This document shows positions 19,757 to 25,703 of a DNA stretch of 25,703 bases, piece by piece. The stretch's first letter is position 1; every line of letters begins with the position of its first letter. The stretch comes from a virus, in IMG/VR virus record IMGVR_UViG_3300027857_000468, positions 1 to 25,703 of that record. One strand, given 5' to 3'. The notes below the pieces were generated by a model that saw only the letters and a list, made by a program, of their open reading frames with translations, had not been told where the DNA came from and made no database searches. Made by a program: the position numbers and the translations under genes.

Positions 19757-19879
19757 ATGGGCGGAGAAATCGGAGGCGCAGTGTCCTACAACTTTAAGTT
19801 CGTTGTAACTCCTCGCCCCGCTGCCGCTGGTACGTTTTTGCCGTTCCGGCGTATTTTGGCTGAAACTGCGGTTGCATAA
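19757..19879 (+). CDS. Major capsid protein, exon 3 (C-terminus)
   Basis: This 40-codon segment (MGGEIGGAVSYNFKFVVTPR, then PAAAGTFLPFRRILAETAVA and TAA) carries the conserved C-terminal block of N4-gp56-type capsids, where a Gly-rich turn leads into a strand (VSYNFKFVV). It has no ribosome site and follows intron 2, so it is translated only as part of the spliced capsid mRNA. Joined with exons 1 and 2 it gives a protein of about 357 aa, a normal size for the family, whereas exon 1 alone would lack this end. Confidence 0.75.
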   Translation: MGGEIGGAVSYNFKFVVTPRPAAAGTFLPFRRILAETAVA

Positions 19880-19985
19880 CGCAACTCAAGGCTCCAGGCC
19901 CTAATGTCCTGGCAGACTAATCCTCTGTGAGTCGATTAAAAGGCGAAGACGGGAGGTAATCCTCACCTCCCGTCTGAATCCTTCG
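19880..19985 (+). terminator. Two stem-loops after the capsid gene
   Basis: CCAGG/CCTGG (19894-19898 and 19908-19912, 9-nt loop) is followed by AGACGGGAGG-(9 nt)-CCTCCCGTCT at 19947-19975, a perfect 10-bp stem. The second is strong enough for a terminator, but no T-run follows (TGAATCC). It ends 10 nt before the next ATG and contains an SD-like GGGAGG locked in the stem. Partial termination, mRNA processing after the highly expressed capsid gene, or control of the next gene are possible. Confidence 0.5.
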
Positions 19986-20723
19986 ATGGCTTTAGTCGAT
20001 AGTTTCGTAAAACAAGAGTTTGATCCTTCCTTCGAACTAGAAGAAGAGCGCAAAGCTGCTCTTCTTGAGGCGATGGGCCTCGAGGATCGCGACGTAAAGA
20101 AGCTCCAGGATACGATGCTCTCCCACGAGGAGGCCGTCGCGGCGAAGAAGGAGGAGCTTCTTAACATTCGTCACCATCGTGGTTTGAAAACCGATTGGGA
20201 CGAGTTCGTTGATCGCAAACGTCGCATGGGCTACGTCTTGCATCATAGTGAGTTTATTCGCCGCCTTCGCTCGGTAATTCCAAATTTGATGGCCTACCCC
20301 GGGCTACAGCCTAAGAAGATCGGGCTGTACACCGTTAGGAACACGCCTCGGGAGGAGATACTTGACTACCGTGGAAATTGGAAGTACGTCGCTTGTCCCT
20401 TGTACCTCGGCTGGATCGATGAAGGAATAATGCCGGAGTACGAGGTGGACCTTGTAAACGAGGTCGGCGTCGCGGTAGGGCAGTGGCGCGGATACCGTAC
20501 GATTTTGCTACGGTTGATTTGTCGCCGGTGGCGATGTTTGGATTGCCAACACGGTGAAAAGCCGAAGCGGCTTCCTTGCGGTAGTAACGTGAGCTATTGC
20601 GGCTTTCCGACGTCGGTTATAACGGAACGCGACGCGGAGCGGGCGTTTGGTCCTCCGACGAACGGGGCGACGGCGTCGTGGTATCGAAGGACGTTGCATG
20701 AGTTTAGAAACGGTTTGCGGTAG
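19986..20723 (+). CDS. Post-capsid head protein, 245 aa, with Cys-rich insertion
   Basis: The protein starts at ATG 19986, 10 nt after a strong stem-loop and without a clear ribosome site. It is helical and charged at first (FELEEERKAALLEAMGLEDR, HEEAVAAKKEELLNIRHHRG), then has an alpha/beta part (RNTPREEILDYRGNWKYVAC). Its C-terminus (ITERDAERAFGPPTNGATAS, then WYRRTLHEFRNGLR) has the pattern of many small phage virion proteins. Between YRTILLRLI and this block lies a Cys-rich stretch (about residues 179-210: CRRWRCLDCQH...CGSNVSYCGF) that looks like an insertion with possible metal binding. Position after the capsid suggests a head-completion or connector role, but no family is assigned. 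Confidence 0.65.
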   Translation: MALVDSFVKQEFDPSFELEEERKAALLEAMGLEDRDVKKLQDTMLSHEEAVAAKKEELLNIRHHRGLKTDWDEFVDRKRRMGYVLHHSEFIRRLRSVIPNLMAYPGLQPKKIGLYTVRNTPREEILDYRGNWKYVACPLYLGWIDEGIMPEYEVDLVNEVGVAVGQWRGYRTILLRLICRRWRCLDCQHGEKPKRLPCGSNVSYCGFPTSVITERDAERAFGPPTNGATASWYRRTLHEFRNGLR

Positions 20724-20782
20724 GTCCGTTCGCGCGTTACTGAGCCACAAGCTCAAACCAACACGACGGCCAAGGAGAAGCA

Positions 20783-21280
20783 ATGGGAACGAATCACAAC
20801 GATAAGGCAAGGGACATCCTGGAGGATGGGAAGAACCTGCTGCCGAAGTCGAACGAGCCGGCGCCACTGTCGGTAGAGAGCCTGTTGGCGATGTTGGTGG
20901 AGTCGCAGAATCGGCAGGCCGAGGCGTATCAACAGCTCTCCGAAGCGCTCCTCGAGTCGCGTAAACCCTACGTCGACCCGAAGGTTCTTGAGGCTAAGAA
21001 GCAGGAGCTCAAGCAGCGGCAGGAGATGATCGCGATCGAGCAACGTCGTCGCGATACGAACAAGAAGTATTGTCCGCACAAGCGCGAAAACGGCACTTGG
21101 AACATCAAGTGGATGCAACACTCAAACGGCATCGTTCTCGGCGTTTGCGGAACGTGCAACAGCCCGTTTGATTCGCGCGTTCCCGCGGACGCGGCGATCC
21201 TGCGGCAGGACTTGAAGTCGCTGAAGAATATGGGCCGAGCGGGAGAACACGCCCGTCGGACGGAGATAGCGCTCGCGTAA
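20783..21280 (+). CDS. Zinc-ribbon-like virion-region protein, 165 aa
   Basis: ATG 20783 follows AAGGAGAAG at ideal spacing. Residues 25-90 form a likely coiled coil (SVESLLAMLVESQNRQAEAY, LEAKKQELKQRQEMIAIEQR). From about 97 there is a metal-site pattern: KYCPHKRENGTWNIKW and then GVCGTCNSPFDSR, giving C-x-H plus C-x2-C. The end is charged and basic. This suggests a DNA- or protein-binding accessory of the virion. No named family is recognised. Its TAA overlaps the next ATG (TAATG), linking it to the glycosyltransferase cluster. Confidence 0.65.
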   Translation: MGTNHNDKARDILEDGKNLLPKSNEPAPLSVESLLAMLVESQNRQAEAYQQLSEALLESRKPYVDPKVLEAKKQELKQRQEMIAIEQRRRDTNKKYCPHKRENGTWNIKWMQHSNGIVLGVCGTCNSPFDSRVPADAAILRQDLKSLKNMGRAGEHARRTEIALA

Positions 21281-22227
21281 TGCGAAAGGACGTAAACATC
21301 GTTACGTCGCTCGTGGGCAAGGGCCTTGAGAGGGAGTTTCTCCTTCTCAAGGACCTGCTTAACGCACACGACGTTTACGTCAACTCGTATCACTACACCA
21401 ATTACTCGGGGGTGGAGTTTGTTAGAGCGGATATAAACCTTTACCTCGAGGTTTGCATGCCGAACGTCATGAATTTGAGTCGTGAAAATTGGCTGGTGCC
21501 GAACAGTGAGTGGTGGTCACCGATAAACGATCAGTTTTTACCCCGGATGACGAAAATTTTGTGCAAGACTCGCGACTGTGAACGAATTTGGCGGAATAAG
21601 TTGGCGGGTGACCGGCCGGAGCGGGTGGAGTACGTTGGCTTCGAGGCACGAGACCTGTACGACTCGACGGTCGAGCGGGAGAATCGTTTCTTGCACGTCG
21701 CAGGTGAGAGCGAGTTTAAAAACACCGAGGCGGTTATCGACGCTTGGAAGAAGATAAGTTGGTCGTTAAAGCCGCTGCCGTTGACCTTGGTTACCCGGCA
21801 ACCTAAGTACCAGGAGCTGGCGAGTAACGTCGACGGAGTTACGGTGATCGATAAGGCTCCGGATTCGGAGCTCAAGCGCTTGATGAACAGCCACCGGTTT
21901 CACGTTTTACCCTCGGCGTATGAGGGCTTCGGGCACTCGCTTCACGAGGGCGTGGGTTGCGGCGCCTTGGTGATAACGACGGCAGCGCCGCCGATGAACG
22001 AGTTTGAGGGCGTACAGTCCGATTGGACGGTTCGGGTTTCGAACGCGTCGTCGCGGTCGTTAGCGACGATGAGCTCTGTTTCGGCCACCGACGTTGCCAT
22101 CACCTGTTGCAAGGCGATGGCCGCGAATGAGAATGAATTGAACTATCGCGCTGAGGCGGCTCGGGCGAAATTTTTGACCGATCGTGAAGGTTTTAGAAAA
22201 AGGTTCCTGGAGCTCGTCGGTGTATAA
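21280..22227 (+). CDS. GT-B glycosyltransferase, family 4-like
   Basis: This 315-aa protein resembles retaining GT4-type glycosyltransferases, which move a sugar from a nucleotide donor to an acceptor. The C-terminal Rossmann half has the signature HVLPSAYEGFGHSLHEGVGC (about residues 208-227) with Glu at the E-x7-E positions, then GALVITTAAPPMNE. FLHVAGESEFKNTEAVIDAW (about 145-164) is the usual domain-linking start of the donor domain. The N-terminal half lacks a complete acceptor domain signature. It opens a cluster of sugar genes and its start overlaps the previous stop (TAATG). Confidence 0.85.
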   Translation: MRKDVNIVTSLVGKGLEREFLLLKDLLNAHDVYVNSYHYTNYSGVEFVRADINLYLEVCMPNVMNLSRENWLVPNSEWWSPINDQFLPRMTKILCKTRDCERIWRNKLAGDRPERVEYVGFEARDLYDSTVERENRFLHVAGESEFKNTEAVIDAWKKISWSLKPLPLTLVTRQPKYQELASNVDGVTVIDKAPDSELKRLMNSHRFHVLPSAYEGFGHSLHEGVGCGALVITTAAPPMNEFEGVQSDWTVRVSNASSRSLATMSSVSATDVAITCCKAMAANENELNYRAEAARAKFLTDREGFRKRFLELVGV

Positions 22228-23134
22228 CTGCGTGTGGGCCGAAGGAAGTTTGGACGCCGATAACCGGTCGCACTACGGTGTCGCGACGCTCGTAAACAAC
22301 GCCTTGGACAAGGCGGAGTTAGGTTTCGTACACCGCAACGGTTTTGCTCAGCTCCCGGATGATGCGCGAGGCGCGGTGGTCGTCGTTCACGGCGAGCACC
22401 AGGCGCGAGACGCGCAGCGCGTCGTCGACAATATAAATCGTCTGGGCTGGTCGGTAGTAATCGTTATCGCCGATGAGACAGGCGCGTTCCCTACCGATTG
22501 GCTGCGCCGGGATCGGAGTCGAGTTTGGGTACAGATGCCGGTGCCGGGGAGACACGATTGGGTTCATCGTAAGCTAATTTGCTCACATCCACACGATGCG
22601 GAGTCGTTTTTGTGCCACTACCTTGGCGAGATGAAGGCCCGTCCGTATGACTGGAGCTTTTGCGGGCAGGTGAATAATACGAATCGGCGTAATTGCGTTG
22701 CGAAGCTTCGGAATTTTTCTAACGGTTACCTTTACGAGTCGCCTCGATTTTGGGACGGTTTACCGCGGAACGAATACTATCGGATAATGGCCTCATCGAA
22801 GATAGTGATGTGCCCGACGGGGTCGGCGACCCCCGATACGATGCGCGTCGCAGAAGCGCTCGAGGCGGGGTGCGTACCGATCGTGGAGGATAAGTACCCG
22901 CCTTCCTACCCGATTCGGGGCGTTGGAACGGGTTTGGAAGGATATTGGCGGTACGTTCTTGGCGAAACGCCGCCGTTCCCCACGATTACGAGTTGGGATG
23001 AGTTGGACGGAGTTTACGCCCGGGTTATCGAAAATTGGGAAGCTTACGTGAGTTTGATTCAATCCTGGTGGCGGGGTTATAAGAACCGGATGACTAGTTG
23101 GCTCGAGGAGGATGTCCATGCTCTCGCTGGATGA
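22220..23134 (+). CDS. Exostosin-like glycosyltransferase (GT47-type, putative)
   Basis: I placed the start at GTG 22220, which overlaps the previous gene by 8 nt and has GGAG upstream; an in-frame GTG at 22184 would overlap by 44 nt. The C-terminal block SSKIVMCPTGSATPDTMRVA, then EALEAGCVPIVEDKYPPSYP, resembles the exostosin (GT47) C-terminal Rossmann signature: Pro-x-Gly, then Arg, then a Glu-Ala and a Gly-Cys-x-Pro-Ile/Val. FCGQVNNTNRRNC in the middle is typical too. The activity is not certain. It overlaps the next gene by 23 nt. Confidence 0.75.
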   Translation: MYNCVWAEGSLDADNRSHYGVATLVNNALDKAELGFVHRNGFAQLPDDARGAVVVVHGEHQARDAQRVVDNINRLGWSVVIVIADETGAFPTDWLRRDRSRVWVQMPVPGRHDWVHRKLICSHPHDAESFLCHYLGEMKARPYDWSFCGQVNNTNRRNCVAKLRNFSNGYLYESPRFWDGLPRNEYYRIMASSKIVMCPTGSATPDTMRVAEALEAGCVPIVEDKYPPSYPIRGVGTGLEGYWRYVLGETPPFPTITSWDELDGVYARVIENWEAYVSLIQSWWRGYKNRMTSWLEEDVHALAG

Positions 23135-23864
23135 GCACGTAACGATTATCGTTCCGACGTCGCCTATTCCGTCGCACCCCAGTACGGAGTTGATTGACGA
23201 GTGCGTTAAGGCGATCGACGGTTGTCTTCCGGAGGCTAAACTTGTAGTTCTGGCCGACGGAATTCGTGATGAGGTTTCGCAACGGTCGGAGAGTTATCAA
23301 GGTTACTTGAAAAACCTCGAGGACGGAGAGGGCGTAACGGCTCGCCGGATGGACGTTTTTAAGTCCTTCGAAACTCACGAGCACCAAACTCGCATGTTGC
23401 GTTGGGCTCTCACCAACGAGGTTGAAACGCCGTTGGTGTTGTTCGTCGAGCATGATACGATTTTGCGAGCGGATCCTAAGATCGAGTGGGAGCGAATTTT
23501 TGACTTGCTTCTCCACGATAAGGTAGACGTGGTTCGGTTTTACAACTGGGAAAAGGCACCGTGGCACGAGCATGAGTACCTTATGCGCGGCAACTTTATC
23601 TACGAGGACGTTAACTTTTTGAGGACGGTTCAGTTTTCGGGTTGGCCGTTCATTGCATCCTCGGATTACCTTCGGCGGCTCGTCGCGAGCGTTCCGGAGG
23701 AGTCTCGGACGATGCTAGAGCCGGCGGTATATAAGCAGGTTGCGAATGGCCCGTGGGAAGAGAATCGTATCGTGATTTATGCCCCGGAGAACGCCCAAAC
23801 GTTTTATCATCGGGATGGCCGGTTGGATTCAGAGACGGGGAGCAAGGACCCGGGTGGATGGTAA
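23112..23864 (+). CDS. GT-A-like glycosyltransferase, family not assigned
   Basis: ATG 23112 follows GAGGAGG. The N-terminus HVTIIVPTSPIPSHPSTELI is the start of a GT-A (nucleotide-sugar) fold, and ETPLVLFVEHDTILRADP (about residues 105-122) contains Glu-His-Asp at the place of the DxD metal motif. The C-terminal half is rich in aromatic residues (FIYEDVNFLRTVQFSGWPFI, WEENRIVIYAPENAQTFYHR), suiting acceptor binding. The weak DxD makes the exact activity uncertain. It overlaps the next gene by 7 nt. Confidence 0.75.
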   Translation: MSMLSLDEHVTIIVPTSPIPSHPSTELIDECVKAIDGCLPEAKLVVLADGIRDEVSQRSESYQGYLKNLEDGEGVTARRMDVFKSFETHEHQTRMLRWALTNEVETPLVLFVEHDTILRADPKIEWERIFDLLLHDKVDVVRFYNWEKAPWHEHEYLMRGNFIYEDVNFLRTVQFSGWPFIASSDYLRRLVASVPEESRTMLEPAVYKQVANGPWEENRIVIYAPENAQTFYHRDGRLDSETGSKDPGGW

Positions 23865-24712
23865 AGAGGCTCCAAACGTTTTTGAATGAGGACGGTTCGT
23901 ACCGGTACTCGATTATGGCTCCGGACTTCGTCGTCGACCGCGAGGAGCGGCCACACTACGAGAAGGATCGATTCGCTTCGATGGAGGCGAACCTGAAATA
24001 CGGGGATATTTTGTTCGACGTAGGAACGGAGCTCGGGTGGCAATCAGCGATTTATGCGACGTTCGTTGGACCGGGCAATATGTGTTTGTTTGAACATACC
24101 CCGGAGCTTTGGCCGACGGTTAAGGAGACCTGGCACGCAAATTTTTTAACACCGCCTTTTCGAACGTATTGCGGTTTTGTAAGTAATCGAACATTTGGAC
24201 TCCCGACGACCGGAATTTACCTCTGGCCTGATAAGGCCGAAAAAGAAGCCTTGAAAGATTTTTCGACGTGGTCGAAGATTCATGCTGATTCGAGTGGCCC
24301 GGAACTGGCCTTGGATTCGTTATTACTTCAAAACCTTCGTCCGGCGGCGATGACGATCGACGTTGAAGGATCTGAATATCGAGTCTTGCGAGGAGCTCAA
24401 AAAATTCTTCGAGACGTTCGACCGCTCGTATGGCTCAGTATTCATCCGGCTCAGCGCTTGGCGACGTTCAATACGAGCCGCCAAGAAATTATTCAGTTTC
24501 TTACTAGCCTTGGTTATGGCTTTCAGTACCTAGGCGTCGATCACGAGGAGCATTACTTCTTTTATCCTGTCGAGAGATTGGGTTCGGTAGTTTTCGTGGA
24601 GAGTCCGTGGCGGACGAATGGCAAACGTGACGTGTTATTCGAGGAGGCAATTCCTGACTGGAAAGATGTCGATGGGATGCCTTACGCCAAGTCCTGGGGA
24701 AGTGACGAGTGA
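23858..24712 (+). CDS. FkbM-family methyltransferase
   Basis: This 284-aa protein is a class I S-adenosylmethionine methyltransferase of the FkbM type, which usually methylates hydroxyl groups of sugars or polyketides. The SAM-binding loop is YGDILFDVGTELGWQSAIYA (about residues 48-67), with FDVG at motif I. The family's second signature, PAAMTIDVEGSEYRVLRGAQ (162-181), contains the conserved D-V-E-G. I chose ATG 23858, inside the previous gene's end, over an upstream in-frame codon at 23753. With glycosyltransferases on one side and an epimerase on the other, O-methylation of a glycan is the likely role. It ends in a GTGA overlap. Confidence 0.88.
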   Translation: MVKRLQTFLNEDGSYRYSIMAPDFVVDREERPHYEKDRFASMEANLKYGDILFDVGTELGWQSAIYATFVGPGNMCLFEHTPELWPTVKETWHANFLTPPFRTYCGFVSNRTFGLPTTGIYLWPDKAEKEALKDFSTWSKIHADSSGPELALDSLLLQNLRPAAMTIDVEGSEYRVLRGAQKILRDVRPLVWLSIHPAQRLATFNTSRQEIIQFLTSLGYGFQYLGVDHEEHYFFYPVERLGSVVFVESPWRTNGKRDVLFEEAIPDWKDVDGMPYAKSWGSDE

Positions 24713-25608
24713 AGGTCGCGATTACCGGCACGACGGGTTTCGTGGGAGGTAGGATTTTAAAAAATCTTATCTTCAATAACGTTAGGTGCCGATCTATCGA
24801 ACGGAATGCCTCGGGTAATGACGTTATTTGCCACGATTTGATGGCGCCTTTTCCGGAGAGAGCATTTAATAGGCTGGTTGATACGGACGTTTTTATTCAC
24901 GCGGCGGGAAACGTTTCGGGAGCTGCGTCGCTCCGTCACCCAAGAGCGACGGTAACAGATAATTTAATTTCAACGTTTAACGTCCTCGAACTAGCTCGAT
25001 CCCTTCCGAAGTTGAAGAAGTTTATCTATATCTCGACGGGTGAGGCCGTCGGGGCGGTTCCAGAAGGAGTTTCGTACGACGAGACGGCGACGTTACACCC
25101 CTCGAATCCGTATTCGGCGTCGAAGGCCGCCGCGGAGGAGCTGTGCCGAGCGTACCGGTTGAATTTTGGCGTTCCGGTTATCGTGGTACGGTCTATGAAC
25201 CTATTTGGACCAGGGCAAAGTAAATCACGGTACGTTCCAAAGGTGATTAAGGCCTTACTTCGGGGTGATATAATTCCTTGCCACGTGGGAAAGGATGGTC
25301 GTCCGGGGAGTCGCAATTGGCTGCATATAAGCGATTTTATATCGGATCTTCGGTATGTTGCGCATGAAGACAACGCTGACGAAATTTATCATGTGGTGGG
25401 TCCGGAGCGTACTAATCAACAGGTTATCGACGTTTTAGCTAAAGCGTTACGGATCGTTCCGAAGGTTGAGTACGTCGTGGCTCCTGATTCGCACGATATG
25501 CGCTACGCACTTTGCAGTCGGTTTGTTCCGAAGCGCTTCGATACCATTGATGGCGACCTAGCGGCGACGGCTTGGTGGTACGCGAATAATACGGAGGCCT
25601 TGTTGTGA
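24709..25608 (+). CDS. NAD-dependent epimerase/dehydratase (SDR), nucleotide-sugar
   Basis: This 299-aa protein is an extended short-chain dehydrogenase/reductase acting on nucleotide sugars. The NAD-binding Rossmann motif GTTGFVG is at residues 7-13. The catalytic Ser/Thr is in YISTGEAVG (109-110) and Tyr135/Lys139 in NPYSASKA. PGNxxGP-like FGPGQS and NWLHISDF, part of the substrate domain, follow. All core residues are present. Start is GTG in a GTGA overlap; the stop overlaps the next GTG. Substrate and exact reaction (epimerase versus 4,6-dehydratase) cannot be read from the sequence. The gene supplies activated sugar to the transferases in the cluster. Confidence 0.9.
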   Translation: MKVAITGTTGFVGGRILKNLIFNNVRCRSIERNASGNDVICHDLMAPFPERAFNRLVDTDVFIHAAGNVSGAASLRHPRATVTDNLISTFNVLELARSLPKLKKFIYISTGEAVGAVPEGVSYDETATLHPSNPYSASKAAAEELCRAYRLNFGVPVIVVRSMNLFGPGQSKSRYVPKVIKALLRGDIIPCHVGKDGRPGSRNWLHISDFISDLRYVAHEDNADEIYHVVGPERTNQQVIDVLAKALRIVPKVEYVVAPDSHDMRYALCSRFVPKRFDTIDGDLAATAWWYANNTEALL

Positions 25609-25703
25609 AGGTTTTAATTACGGGGGCCGCGGGGTTCGCGGGGTCGCACATCGCCGAGGAGCTTCGAAGTCAAGGGCACGAAACGGTGGCATTAGATAAC
25701 CTT
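25605..25703 (+). CDS. Second SDR nucleotide-sugar epimerase/dehydratase (partial)
   Basis: The frame opens at GTG 25605 in a GTGA overlap and runs to the end of the window. The visible 33 residues begin [20 protein letters not shown] and end in ETVALDNL. They contain the NAD-binding GAAGFAG at residues 7-13 and the aspartate that binds the adenosine ribose (LDNL). This matches extended SDRs such as UDP-glucose 4-epimerase or dTDP-glucose 4,6-dehydratase. The catalytic part is outside the window. It is a paralogue of the gene before it. Confidence 0.85.
   Translation, partial: MKVLITGAAGFAGSHIAEELRSQGHETVALDNL

Noticed and set aside
1-25703. A genetic code in which UGA means Trp
   Set aside because: TGA ends many genes here in ATGA and GTGA overlaps, and Trp is coded by TGG throughout.

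Overview
The window reads as part of a tailed, double-stranded DNA bacteriophage genome (or a prophage or metagenome-assembled phage). All supported genes lie on the + strand, many are small, and most are joined by ATGA, GTGA or TAATG stop/start overlaps. The hallmark genes are a GH24 endolysin, a terminase large subunit, a 696-residue portal, a candidate scaffold and an N4-gp56-like major capsid protein. Shine-Dalgarno sites of the AGGAGG type and two wall hydrolases point to a bacterial host; the sequence alone does not name it. A large portal of this kind suggests podovirus-like head assembly. No tail genes are seen here.

Layout. 1-632: AT-rich, gene-free leader with seven TGTTACCA-type half-sites, a tandem 26-bp-period hairpin repeat and a 9-bp inverted repeat just before the first gene. 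633-3098: membrane proteins (one holin-like), GH24 endolysin and a SleB-like hydrolase, i.e. a probable lysis module. 3095-4682: small, charged unknown proteins. 4683-5318: a second AT-rich, probably non-coding island with short inverted repeats. 5319-8529: small proteins including a CxxC basic protein, a membrane-anchored collagen-like protein, a PD-(D/E)XK nuclease split by an in-frame UGA, a Cys-rich protein and a tRNA-like gene lying inside a coding frame. 8526-12162: small accessory or virion genes with a histidine phosphatase among them. 12159-19879: terminase, portal, 177-aa protein, candidate scaffold and major capsid gene. 19986-21280: two post-capsid proteins. 21280-25703: three glycosyltransferase-like genes, an FkbM methyltransferase and two SDR sugar-nucleotide epimerase/dehydratase genes, the last cut by the window end.

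The most striking structure is the major capsid gene. It appears to be interrupted by two related group I introns. The first carries an HNH homing endonuclease; the second is a minimal ribozyme of about 205 nt. A micro-exon of about 14 codons separates them. P1, P3, P7 and P8 can be paired by eye in intron 1, and P3, P7, P8 and a weaker P1 in intron 2. Splicing would restore a capsid protein of about 357 aa ending in GGEIGGAVSYNFKF...ETAVA. Other points to check are the 102-nt tRNA-like gene, which folds as a canonical 75-mer once 27 nt are removed from its T stem, and the UGA immediately before the PD motif of the nuclease.

Functionally, the genes form lysis, head-assembly and glycan modules. 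The glycan cluster, together with the collagen-like protein and the histidine phosphatase, suggests surface modification of the virion or the host; that is inference.
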